Shown one piece after another: positions 40,401-50,842 of a DNA stretch of 64,000 nt. The notes below the pieces were generated by a model. It was not told the origin of the DNA. It ran no database searches and was given only the letters and a program-made list of their open reading frames with translations. Numbering within the stretch: position 1 is the stretch's first letter; the number at the start of each line of letters is the position of its first letter. This DNA is from Lingula anatina (taxonomy: Eukaryota > Brachiopoda > Lingulata > Lingulida > Lingulidae), in contig NW_019775572.1 in the NCBI RefSeq assembly GCF_001039355.2, forward strand, positions 99,637-163,636, given 5' to 3'. The position numbers and the translations under genes were made by a program.

Positions 40401-43400
40401 AAAAATACATGGCAGCCATTCTCTTATGAAAAAACAAATTATATAATTTACTGTCATATGAACCCTCAGAGATAACAAACGAGTGTGAACCAGGTTCAGT
40501 TTCACCAGTTTTACCTACGGTAATGACTCAGATCTTTTCAATGAGGAAAATTGAGAAGTTTTCAGAATCTGTACCTTTTCAAGTCAGAAATTCATAAAAT
40601 TGAAACATTCCTATTGAGTGATAGCGACAAAACTGAAAAGTTTGTTACCTTATAGTTTTATTCTACACATTAAATGCACCTCAAATGCTACACAGAAATA
40701 TATTTTTGTTTCCAAACTTATGTATGATATATTATGAAAGATTGATAGTTTTTCCTCAATGGAAAATATAGAGTCATTACGGTAACCATATATGCTGGTA
40801 GAAAGCCGATTTCAGCAGATGATAATACCATGTGACTTTTGTGATTTAATACACCATATCAGCATTATATCAGACATTGTGTTGTGTTCAGTAAATTTAC
40901 CAATTTTGAATATAAAAAATATATAAATATTGGTTAATGATCAGAAAACCATAAAAGGTAGTAAATGGTGAACCTGCTCAAAAGCACCATACCATTTGAA
41001 CTTGAAAATAAAACAACTAAAAGTGGAGTATTTTATACTATTGACTATGATACTCAGATCTACCCCTTAGTTATTCTCATAGGAATATCTAGACCATTGC
41101 AAATTATGCTTTAGCTTATAAACCTCGTGATCATATTTCAGTGCCCCAGTGCGAGAATTTTTCTGCATGGATGACCCCCCTGGTCCACACGACAGTTTAG
41201 AAGAAAGCAGGGTAAGTAATGGGATTTTTTTATGTGATTTAGGGAAAAAAGGTGAAATGAGAGGAAATGATGGTCATTTAAAAGATATTGGAAATTGAAA
41301 GCTTTGTTATTATATCTTTGTGTACAATAATTGTATTTAATATATATAATTTATTAGTGCTTTTTTGTAACTTTTTAAAAAATATGTGTATATTCTGTTT
41401 AACAAATTGCTCAGTATATTTTTTGTGGTAAAAAAACATGATACAGAATTTTAAGTAGGATCCTGCATTTACATTTCCAAAAAGTTCAAATGATTTCCAG
41501 ATTTTCTTCATTATAGTATGTCGTTTTTATGACAGAAGTTTTCATTTGTTATTCATTCATTCATTTTACTCATGTGATGGCACTGGAATTGAGAAAGAAA
41601 GTGTAAATACACCTTCTACTGACTTGAAAGTTAATTCCATGTTTCTTTTATACAAACAGATGATTCAAGCCTGATCTTTATGGGAGGAGCATCAAGGGAA
41701 AATTACAATTGCCTTAAGCCATGTTGTGTCGCGATTTGTTTTTTCATATGACAATGCTGGTTTTAAAAAGGAAATTGTTAATGTGCATAATACATATTAG
41801 ATTTGGTTAACCCTGGCCTAATGCAGTATTTCTTTAATGTAGACAGGTGATTCACAGTCACAGGGAATCCTTATGAGGAGGGACAAGGAAATGACTTATA
41901 TTGAAATAAAAAAAGGAAAATATTTATGACAAGTGTCATATTTCTAACAGCCTAGTACTGAAAAAATACCAAATTTGTGTTTAATTATGACTTGATATTT
42001 TTCAGTTGCAGCAAGAATCCTTATGTTTCATGTATGAAGCTGCAGTTTATGGTGACATAATTTTTCTTTTTTCTTTTTTCCACTTTATTTCAATTTCAGA
42101 AATTTCAGATTATTTTATGCCTGTTATCATAGCTTTAACCCTCTAAATACAACTGGTTTAACCCTTTAGGCACATTGTGAGTATTTGGAAGACTTGAACT
42201 TTAACCTTCAGCGAAGTTTGAAGGCGAAAGACTGTCAGATCGAGTTGCTGAGAGAGGAACTAGAGCTAACGCGGCAGGATTTGGAGGGAGCGCAGAGGGC
42301 TTTATGGTAAAGATCTTAACATGGGGCAGTGGGATGAGATGAAGAGCAAGAGAATTGGTGTCACGTTGTTCAGATTTCAGGGATGTCGTGTTGCTTTAAC
42401 CAAAGGGTGTTTAAAATTACATCTATAAAGACTCCCTGCTTTAACTATTTTAACCTAAACTTCTTCAAGGTTGAAAGGAAACTGTTTTTATCCCTGTAGC
42501 AACAAAGGCTGAACGTTCACACCCAATCTGATTCAGTGAGAGAGAATTTTCATTGGGGGAAAAAACTCAACAATATGGCATCTTTTCTCTTGTTTTGTAA
42601 TTTCAAACCACTTAATATGGCATAGTGTTTCAAAGTGTTAACAGCTAACCAGATGTTTAGCTCAGTCGTGGCTGTTAATGCTTTGAGCATGCTCGCGAAT
42701 GGACTGGACTCCCAAGTTTTCTTTTTTTATTTTTGTTATTGTACCGGTGTGCATTTTTGTTATTTTAGACCATGTGCGAGAACATTCAGGATGAATTGTA
42801 CAACTTGCACAAAGACGTGCAGGAGAGAGACGTGGAAATAGATCTTTTGCACGATGAGCTTGATATTTGTCGATCAAAAATCGAAACCCTTGAAAAGGAA
42901 TTACGGTTAGTTGAAACCAGAACTTACTAGCCTGTCGAGTTGCTTCTGGTCTGGTTTGGGGCGTGCTTGTTCCCGTGTATTACAGTGTTTTTGTACCATT
43001 TTTTATGGTAATTCATATGTACTTGCACCAGTAGTGATTTTAGAATGATGATGCTGTCTTGTGTGTGATTTTATTACAAAGAATGCAGACTATTACATGA
43101 AAAAGAAACATTTTTCTTGCCCATATCTACAATGTAGGCAAAAGAAAAATTGGTGACATAGAAATGTAAATTTATTTATTTATTTATTTATTTATTTTAG
43201 ACAGAGGAAGAGCATTATTTCTCCTGTCACTTTTGCTATTCACTGGCTCGCAATCTTCCCATGAACTGTTTGTTATTTCTTGACACTGAAATAATCATAT
43301 ATCTTTATGGTAAAATCACACTTCACGTTGTGTGCACTTAGAACACATTTGCTTTCTTTAGTTCCTTTAACTAATGAAAACTTATAACAATATTTTTTAC

Positions 43401-46321
43401 TTCACAAATTTTACCCTACTCTAGTGTTGTAGCTAAACAGAATTCTGTTTTTTCTGTGTGGCTCTTTTGGCAGATATTCTTTGTTGCTTGCTCATTCTTC
43501 AATTCAATATGCATTTCAAAAATATAATAATCTCTTTTTCTTTTACTTGGGTTTAATGTTGCCTATTAGGAGGCATAGTTGTAAATTTTCTTCACCCTTC
43601 CTAAATAGACCATGTGGTGATAACCAAAATATAAAATTTAGCTCCGCAGCCCCAGTACCAGGGTTTAATTAATTTCAAATCTTTAACCAGAGGAAATACA
43701 ATAAAACCAATCACCTGCCCACAGAATGACATATATATATATATATACGTGTGTGTATCAAGGTAGGGATTCACAATGCACAGCAATATTTAAATAATCA
43801 AATAAAGCAAATTATGTTCATTTCAAGAGCACTTGCCCATTTAGACTTTTGAGTAATAAAAAAATTGATTCTTTATGAGAAGTAATTGTAGTAATTCCAG
43901 TACTTAATTAATTTCAAAATTAACCAGGAAAATATACAAGTTTCTTGTCACAAAAAGTTATTTGACTAATTGCTGTTCTCGACTGAGTAAAAGTTAAATC
44001 TATGTGATCTAAGAGCAAAGTGATACACCAACTTGTACAATCCTTCATCCTTTTTAAAAATTTTGAATTTATTCATTGTGTATAACATCCATTGTAGCAT
44101 GCATGAATTGCAATGGAGCCCCTGAATTGATTTGTTGAACACTTGGCTGTTACCATAGTTTTTCTCTGGCAAAACGTGTGTTACAATTTGAAATGTGTTT
44201 GTGAAGTAGCTTTGACATTATAACAGCTTTGCCTTCATGCTGACACTTGAAGCTTGAAGATACCAATGCATTGCCATTATATTAATCTTATTAACATGTA
44301 CTTGTACATGCGCATGCACTGGCTTGTTTAACCATCACTTTATTGCACTTTTAATATCTCAGCTTTATAAATTAGCTGAATTTATCACTGACTTCGGTCT
44401 AAAATCAGAGATGAGCTTGGTTACATTTAATTATAATATACATACATGTAAATTCAAATATAAGGTTGAAACTCTTCTTCAACAGTGCATAATTTATCCT
44501 GATGTGAAGTTAAACATGACTATTTCAGTTTAACCTGCATCTTTGTCTGCTGATACTGATATTTAATGCCTAGATGTCGTGTAAAATACACCGATGTCTA
44601 TGATTCATAGTTGAATGATGTCTTTGTTTCTAGAATTCTGAAGTATATTATCATGTAACCTGAAGTCGGACTAGAAAGCCTTAATAGCTCATGCCGTTTC
44701 ATGTAATATAGGAAGTGCCAATTAATGATGAATTTAGACTCGGAAATGAGGACCTATAGCTATTCCATGTGGTAGGAGAGGATTATAGGATGGAATTGTA
44801 CTGTTAAAATAATAGACTGAAGAGTGTCTCCATACCATATCCAAGGCTATAGCTAGCTAGGTTGAAGCAGAAGAGCCTCGTGTCTTGTCTAAAATTCTCC
44901 CCATATTTGTGTCACAGATAAAGCTGCCCCAAGGGGTGAGGTTTTGACCCCCTTAGCCTTGGAGGGGGTAGTTTTCCTCGTCACTGGGCAATGGACCTGA
45001 TCCCTAAATGTTCAATTTTTTTTCATTTATCTGCCTCTCTTACACCTTGTACAATTAGCTTAATTACACCAGTTAAGTTAACCATTAAAATGCTTGTATA
45101 AAGTGCAGAATATATTACTACTGAAGTTATTAACAAAAGTTATTTGGAAAAGAAAAAGCATATATGTGTGGCCCATATTTACGTAGAATGCATTGCCACT
45201 GTAGGAAGGTTTAACAAATTCCAGGCCACAGAACACATAATAACATCCATTTTTTATTTTTCCTTTTTCCATCAAATGGTGCAGGGCTTATATAGTTTTT
45301 ATCATACACAGTTATCTTCTTTTCTTATTGATTTTTCGCTTATTAATTGCCTTGAGTAATATGAAAGACTAATAGAAGAATCCAGGACACTTACTTGGAA
45401 TCGTCTAATATTTGACTTCATAGTTCAGCCATAGTTAACATATGATTAGATATACCTGGAAGACAAGAGTTTCTTGATTAGGTCTGATAATCATGTTTTT
45501 ATTTATTTAGTAACAAATTTCAAACATTGAAATCACCCCATACACATTGGCATTTTAAGGTGTAATGTAAAAGTTCTGACAAAGCGCAAATACTTGACAT
45601 TCAAAAATTTTCCAGTCATCCAATCCAGAAATTACGAATGAAATGAAGTACACATAATGGATTAATCATTTATTTATAAATTTAGTTAGTTATTTTAAAT
45701 GGACTTGGGAATTATGATTTACTTTATTTTATTTTATTTTATTTTTTTCGCTCAATGTTACCATAGATCAGTAATTGTAAGCTGAGGTTGAGCACCAGTG
45801 GTGCCTGGATTGAGGAGCTTCTACAAGGTGGTACTTGTGCCTGAAAATGTGATAAGGGAGTCTTAATGCCATACCTACCTTGATGGCCTGGTTGGGGCTA
45901 TCATCTTCTCTGTGATAACCTGAGCGATTAATTCAGATTTCTTGTAAATAATCTTTAACTTCATGAGAGGACTGTTCTAGATTGGAAGTGGGGTTACCAT
46001 TTTAGTTCTAGAGACTGAGAGTCTAGAGACTAGAGTCTACGCCTTTCCTGACTCTAAGAAGAAGTTGTGGACAGTAACAGAACAATTAAACGAAATTAAA
46101 AGGCCAGGTTTCAATTTTCCTGGGCACTTTGGCTAGAGCCAGCATTGATGGCACAGACTTTTCAATTCAGTCGTCAATTTTACTTTACTGCTGTATTACG
46201 TAGTTCTGATTCTACACTAACTGTGAAGTTAATTGGCAAACTTACAGATGCTTTTGTTGCACAATCTTTGACAAAATGCATGTATGAACACACATTGCAT
46301 TGTTATTATAATTATTTTATT

Positions 46322-46376
<55 letters not shown>

Positions 46377-48000
46377 TTTTTTGCAGTTTTACCATGTTTA
46401 CTGGGATATGTCTAGATCTGTCTTATCTGAGCACTGAGCCTTCAACACTAAAAGGCCTTCAAAATCCCAACTCTACTATTTAATAATTTTAAAATAAGTT
46501 TGCATGTTTGACTTTATGACAAATTTATATACCATGACATATATATGATACTCAAGTATTGGTTTTGATACACCAGTAATAGATGGCTATTATAAAACAT
46601 CAGGCATCTAACCTGTCAGGTCTTTAGGCGAGTGGGTGCGGGTCAGGGGTTTTAAACGAAAACGCTGTTAGTTGGGGAAAAGGTCATTGTGAAATGAAGT
46701 TTGATGTAGGTTCTATGAATATGCATAGATTTTATAGTAAAAGAGATTTACTTTTTCAGGAAAAGAAAATGACACCCCTCCCCCTTGAATTTGCTGGCTA
46801 CAAGCCTGCCTCTACATAAAGCACTCCTTCCACTATCTTCCACTTGTAATAGTATTGGCATAATTTCCCACTGGGATAATTTATTAGATCTGATAAGGTA
46901 TCTCTTGGATGTTTACTTTAAATAATTTGATATGATGAGTTAGCTTTAAGACTTGTTGAATATCGAATAGGAAACAGATTTGATATAAAATGATATGCTT
47001 GACTGTGAGAGGTATTACACAGTAAGCCATATTTCTATAATAATAAACACACTCAATATCATGTCTCATAACTGCCTTGAAATATCACATAATTTTGAAA
47101 ATTTTCATCTGGTTGTATGGAATAAAAATAAGCTGATCCTTTGTCAGAATGCTATGTACAACTCTCATTCATGCTTTCAGCCGTGAAAGAGAAAAGAACA
47201 GGCGCCGCACAGTTTCCCCTACATCGATGCGTGAGAGCATGTTGTCGTTAGCAGAGTGCGACAGGAATTCGTGCACTGAGGTGGACCAGGAGGAGTGTGA
47301 CACGAAAGCAACCAAAGACAAGTAAGACATGAAAAATGGCCTAATAGCAACTTCCTGGTAATTGTAAAAGTTGCCAATGCACCATTGGTCAATTTAGCTT
47401 TATTTGGTGTAGCTGTTTGTATAATATAACATCTTTTTTAGTCTGGTGGTCTATTGCTGGGCAGGTAACTTCTGTATTACTATGATGTCATGTTTATTAG
47501 ACCACATAGTATTTCGCCTGCACAAATGAATGGTTTCAGTAAAATGTGAATGGGTTTTGGAAGTTGTTAAGACATACTAAGCATGCTTTTCACAGTTTCC
47601 TTTTTTACGTAAATATGAAGTATGCATGGAAAATGTCTGCATCTTGAATCAATTTATTATTATCGAAAGTAGTTATCTTAAAATGTTTGTTTTATCTTGA
47701 TTTTATGGAACAGAAAATTTTTTTACAATCAGATTATGTTGCATTTTCACAACTCACTATTGACCCGAATTTTTTCGTTTCAGTTCTAGATTTCCCACTC
47801 CCGCTGAGCTGGGAGACATACCAGAGTTGGAGAAGAAACTCGAATCCATCACAATGTCTTTGGTACCTAATGACACAGACAAAAAAATCCAAGGCACGGA
47901 ACATACTGCGGGCGTCTCATACCACAGTCAGACCAAAAGGAAAGCCCTAAAAAGTGAAGATACGGGCTCCCTAGTGAAACATGAAGTTTTGTTCTCATAA
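27184..48000 (+). CDS. SNX16: Sorting nexin 16 (SNX16), PX domain plus alternative coiled-coil exons
   Basis: SNX16 binds PI3P on early and late endosomes and controls endosomal traffic. Exons: 27184-27747, 37107-37193, 39235-39383, 41142-41211, then either 42170-42306 or 42769-42905, then 47181-47321 and 47784-48000. All junctions are GT-AG and in phase, giving 454 residues with one of the two alternative exons. Residues 1-172 are a Ser/Thr-rich, disordered head. The PX domain spans about 175-290: [25 protein letters not shown] (Arg of RRYTDF is the expected phosphoinositide contact), [32 protein letters not shown], and the SNX16-typical [21 protein letters not shown] coiled coil follows at about 291-336, then a charged tail. 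Intron 1 is 9.4 kb and full of mobile elements; the gene crosses two single-N joins and the N gap with exon order preserved. The protein is longer than human SNX16 (344 aa), mainly at the N-terminus and the tail. Confidence 0.95.
28934..29850. mobile_element. Foldback-like element with arms made of a 16-bp minisatellite
   Basis: The right arm is an array of the 16-mer CGGCATAGCGAACCCT. ACCCT and ACCTT endings alternate, giving a 32-bp higher-order period, and the array covers about 29430-29539 and again 29703-29832. The left arm has the same unit in reverse complement (GTTCGCTGTGCCGAGG), about 28951-28986 and 29052-29099. Outer ends are loosely inverted: GACATTTGGGGG near 28934 and CCCGACATTTGG near 29840. 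The middle is unique AT-rich DNA without a transposase. Tandemly repeated inverted arms are the hallmark of Foldback/Galileo-type elements. Part of the element is duplicated around the single N at 29540, so the true length is shorter. It lies in SNX16 intron 1. Confidence 0.6.
29269..29840. other. Contig join (single N at 29540) with duplicated flank
   Basis: Sequence from 29269 (TAAATAATCAGTTCTG) to the minisatellite repeats again immediately after the N at 29541, almost identically. The copies differ mainly in the number and order of 16-bp units (a GGCGTAGCGGAATAGCG variant in the second). This looks like two contigs that end and begin in the same repeat. Confidence 0.75.
31006..31098. repeat. 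(AATAT)n pentanucleotide microsatellite
   Basis: About 90 bp of near-perfect AATAT/ATAAT repeats in SNX16 intron 1. Confidence 0.95.
32864..33061. mobile_element. Palindromic MITE-like element in SNX16 intron 1
   Basis: The two halves are long imperfect inverted repeats. The left half reads GACCCAACTCTTGAGG, GACTCTTGCTGAATGCAAT, ACGCCTCCTCTT. The reverse complement of the right half reads GATCCAACTCCGCAGG, ATTCTTGCTCAATGCAAT, ATGCCTCCTCTT. The arms cover most of about 200 bp with a short central loop, so the strand can fold into one hairpin. No coding potential. Target-site duplications were not resolved. Confidence 0.55.
33362..33587 (-). mobile_element. Harbinger-type MITE, copy 1 (226 bp)
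   Basis: Flanked by TTA on both sides (33359-33361 and 33588-33590). It has degenerate terminal inverted repeats ending in AGATCGATCT-type sequence; the left end starts GACCCCATTTCC. The interior shares GTCCCGCCTACTAAAAGCTGTAAG and GACTGCAATTTAGCGTGAAC-like segments with the copy at 38479, in opposite orientation. A 3-bp TTA target duplication and a short non-coding body fit PIF/Harbinger MITEs. Confidence 0.65.
35700..35845. repeat. Dispersed repeat fragment adjoining the N gap
   Basis: AGCAATTTCAAAGGGG, a GAAAAGAGGGACTT segment and CCTAGATCAAAT resemble, in the same order, the start of the MITE at 53697 (AGCAATTTCAAAAGGGG, GAAAAAGTGGACCTT, CCTAGATCAAAT). The fragment runs into the gap, which may therefore hide the rest of the element. 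Confidence 0.45.
35846..36344. other. Assembly gap (499 N)
   Basis: An unbroken run of N in SNX16 intron 1, bounded on the right by a 21-bp poly-C tract (36345-36365). Open frames drawn across it are meaningless. Confidence 1.
37434..37473. repeat. (TA)n microsatellite
   Basis: About 40 bp of TA dinucleotide in the SNX16 intron after exon 37107-37193. Confidence 0.95.
37586..37745. repeat. Two-copy tandem duplication, 96-bp period, in SNX16 intron
   Basis: AACAAAGTCAGGTTTACAG with CAGGTTCTAGATGCTGCTG is followed 96 bp later by AACAAAGTCAGGTTTTCAG with CAGGTTCCAGACGCTGCTG, and both share CCTTTC/CCTTTTCC flanks. No conserved protein is encoded. Confidence 0.65.
38479..38694 (+). mobile_element. 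Harbinger-type MITE, copy 2 (216 bp)
   Basis: Flanked by TTA on both sides (38476-38478 and 38695-38697). Terminal inverted repeats start GACTGCATTC at each end and continue with CAYAGAT and a TTTAGATC motif. The interior is the reverse complement of the copy at 33362 (for example CTCTTAGTAGGCGGGAC and TTCACGCTAAATTGC). It lies in the intron between SNX16 exons 2 and 3, 5.1 kb from copy 1. Confidence 0.72.
39839..39998. repeat. GC-rich palindrome plus GGCTCCTGC repeat ending at a contig join
   Basis: A near-perfect 30-bp inverted repeat (39839-39868, arms AGTACCACCAGCGT and its complement with one mismatch) is followed by about 90 bp of GGCTCCTGC/GGCTCCGCC nonamer repeat. It ends at a single N at 39998. 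Composition contrasts sharply with the AT-rich intron. One frame reads as Pro-Ala repeats, but the frame has no splice context, so it is a repeat-element end rather than an exon. Confidence 0.6.
42170..42306 (+). other. SNX16: SNX16 mutually exclusive exon, copy A
   Basis: 137 nt, entered in phase 0 after acceptor ACCCTTTAG and left in phase 2 at donor TTATG/GTAAAG. It encodes 45 residues from [14 protein letters not shown] to LEGAQRAL, a heptad-like Leu/charged coiled coil that aligns end to end with the matching segment of vertebrate SNX16 (CETLEETNYRLQ). Joined to copy B it gives TG+A, a stop; joined to exon 47181-47321 it gives TG+C (Cys) and the frame continues. Confidence 0.88.
42769..42905 (+). 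other. SNX16: SNX16 mutually exclusive exon, copy B
   Basis: 137 nt, entered in phase 0 after acceptor TTATTTTAG and left in phase 2 at donor TTACG/GTTAGT, 462 nt downstream of copy A. It encodes [14 protein letters not shown] to IETLEKEL. Fourteen of 45 positions are identical to copy A without gaps, and many others are conservative (L/I, E/D, K/R). Joined to exon 47181-47321 it gives CG+C (Arg) and stays in frame. Copy B has a more regular heptad pattern than copy A. Confidence 0.88.
43165..43199. repeat. (TTTA)n in SNX16 intron
   Basis: A short run of TTTA tetranucleotides after mutually exclusive exon B, resembling the longer array at 46316. Confidence 0.7.
46316..46380. repeat. (TTTA)n microsatellite
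   Basis: About 65 bp of uninterrupted TTTA repeats in the SNX16 intron before exon 47181. It causes an IYLFIYL-type open frame at 46145-46483, which is spurious. Confidence 0.95.
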
Positions 48001-50842
48001 TGACATGTGGGTATTTATAGACACCGGTGAATTTTGATTACCACATATAATTGACGCACAGATTGTTTGCACACATTTTTTATCCTTTTGAGGATGAAGA
48101 ATTCGCGCAGATTATGAAATATAAACTCCTTATTTGTCCATTCCTCAGCAAAAAATCTCTTGTCTTCTTTTACAGGGAAATTAGATTTTTATTAAATTTT
48201 ACTGGAGTTATCTCTACCACAATAAAATGGATATGGTAGCAGGTCTCTATTAGAAAACACTGCGATTTCAAGAACAATTGTATGCAGTAAAATTGTAAGT
48301 GATAAAATTTCATAACATTGAAGAACAAATGAGGAGAAAAATGAAGAAAACATGATCGCAGTTTTGAGGAAAGGTGCTATGCATCCAAGAAATTTTTATG
48401 CTAGGTTTTTATAGTCATTTAAATATAAAGGTCATGTCCCTTGAGTGTGAGTGGTCTTTGGCTTTAGTAGGTTATTTGCTGTGGTGCTAAATGTAAGGCC
48501 ACTGGTAGATTATGAAGCTGGTCTTCAGAAATGTTGTTTTTGGTTTAAAGTTTTGACTTAAAAATAAGATCTTGAATATATGCAGTTTAGCTTGACAGAA
48601 TGTCTGTCACTTCTAGTGCAATGTATTATGCAGTGTTTTTCACACCAAACGCATTCCATTCGAGATGTTGCCACTGCTTCATTATGGGAAACTTATTTTT
48701 TCTGGTTTTCATTAATTGTAGCTAGAACGTATATTGCGTCCTATATTGCAGTGAGGTCGCCAGTCAGTTTACCCTTCATTTGCTCATTAATTGTTTGCAT
48801 GTTTTTATTTCCTATATTTTTTTCATTTCTTTGTGCATTTACCTTAAGAGTATGGATTAAAACATCCCAATATCACTTGACCCAATAGACACATAATTTA
48901 GAATTAGGCATTAAGTTCTGGCTATCATTTTAAGTTTTAGGGGACTTTGTGGTTGAAACCAAAATAGTTTAAATTTTGATAATCTTTCTTATCCTTTTTT
49001 TTTTTTTTAAAGTTTATACAAACATTAACAACACTACTAGGTAAGGGTGCAATATATGTTTTAATAACTTACAATAAAATTATATTAGGGAAAGGTAAAA
49101 ATATTGATAAATATGCCAGAAAATTGAATCTTCTTTGAAAAAATTAACAAATAGTTTGGCAAGGAATGGGAAGCCAGCAGGCTACTTGTGCTTTTGTAAA
49201 TTATAGTTTCAACTAGACTTGGGTATGTTTCCAGGGAATTATATCATAGGTATAATTCCCTGATCTTTCAGTGGTAAACTTAATTACTATCTCATAACTC
49301 AATCTGATTTTAGTGAGTGTCTGTGAATAGGGACAGTAAAATAATATTTTTACAAGGATTGTGTAAAAAGAGCAGAGTGTGATGCGTAAAAACAATGCTA
49401 ATGTTGTTATTTGTGTTTGAGTATATAGGAGATTTTGTTGTCAGAAATATTGGTGCTGTCGTTGTGAACGTGTAAGTTGCTTGGTGCTTCTTTGGTAATG
49501 GTCAATAGTATATTTTCTTGTTTTCTTTGTGTTTTTATTGTATGAAAAATGTAATTACGATATCCCAAAGAAAGGGACGCAGATTTTGTGAAATATTGTG
49601 TTAATGAAAACCAGATGGCGACTTTTTATATGGTTATAGAAAGAATAATTGTTTTTGATATTACATCTTTCTTTATCGCAGTAAGTCCACTTTTTTTAAG
49701 AGAATAGAGTAATGTATGTACATTTGTTGGCCGTATGATTTTCGTGATTACCCATTGTATAAAAGCTTTTGTGAATTATTTAAATAATTTTTAAGAGTTA
49801 TTACTGGAAAATATTTTTCAAATAATAGTAAGTGGCATGTACAACCAACCGCAAGCTAATTGCTCTTCATGGTATAATCATTTCAAAAAAAGGATATTTG
49901 AAGTGGCCTCGATGTTATTGGCGTTTTACTGCTTGAAAGAAGCACGCCTGTGAGAATTGTGGTCTGCAGTTTTAAGATTTTATCGTTTGTTTTTAGCATA
50001 ATAGTTCAACTCTGTCATATGCTGGAGTTCAAGGTTTAGTTTCCCATTTTGGTACCCTTTTGGAGATAGTAGGCACCTTTTTCAATTTTAAATATTTCCA
50101 TATTTGATCTCATGTGAACTTGGCAGACTAACTCATTGTGCAACAATTTTATTTAAGGCAAAATACACAGGCTTCTACATTCCAATATAAATTGTTTTTT
50201 TTCTTATAAGTGACGGTGTATATCACTTTAAGGTATATTGTCATGGACCTCTATTGAATTTGATGGGGAAACGAGCTTTGAATTTTCGCCCGTGTTTAAT
50301 GAAAAATGCAACTTTGTGAGTCGGATCCAACATGCTCTTTATTTCGAGGGAAGTTAAATGAATTGCAATCGATCTGAACGAAGTCATAAAAGAGCATTAG
50401 GATACAGAGTTTTGAGCGAGGGGCGAAAGGTACATGTACAGTGTAACGTCGATATTCGTTGTCACGGAGAATTTTACGCCAATAATTCGCTCCCAATGCC
50501 TGGAATAAATATCAACTAGTTTGGTATTGCACTTTATATTTCACTTTTGTCGCTGGTTTTCGAAGCCCCGAACAACCAACGGTTTCGTATTCAACATTTC
50601 TACTGTTGAAAAGAAATTAAACCATGCAACATTTATAGCCAACTCATGAAATTCTCTATCAAAAAGAATAAGATTGTTGCTGATTTGGCTGTTCTTGGTC
50701 ACAAATATTTAAATTTAAGATGTTTGAAGTAGTGAAAAAAAACGCTTCCACATAATTCACACTACGCATAAAAGGAATAACCACCCTTTGTTAAAAGTAA
50801 CATCAAAATAAGTACATGTATATTCAAGAAAGAGTCCCTTTT
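48001..50842. other. Convergent 3' ends of SNX16 and the SLC22 gene; no other gene seen
   Basis: The 2.8 kb between the SNX16 stop (plus strand) and the SLC22 stop (minus strand) should hold both 3' UTRs. Plus-strand AATAAA-like signals occur near 48222 and 49074. Several minus-strand candidates exist, for example TTTATT near 50338. A plus-strand open frame at 48580-48888 is hydrophobic but lacks domain or splice support. Confidence 0.5.

Noticed and set aside
42307-42768. A micro-exon between SNX16 exons A and B that would repair the frame and make both constitutive
   Set aside because: Candidates of length 1 mod 3 had poor donors or introduced stops. Equal length, equal phase and sequence similarity of A and B explain the frame conflict better as mutual exclusion.
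46145-46483. 112-aa hydrophobic open frame on the plus strand
   Set aside because: Its core is the (TTTA)n microsatellite read as IYLF repeats; no splice or domain support.
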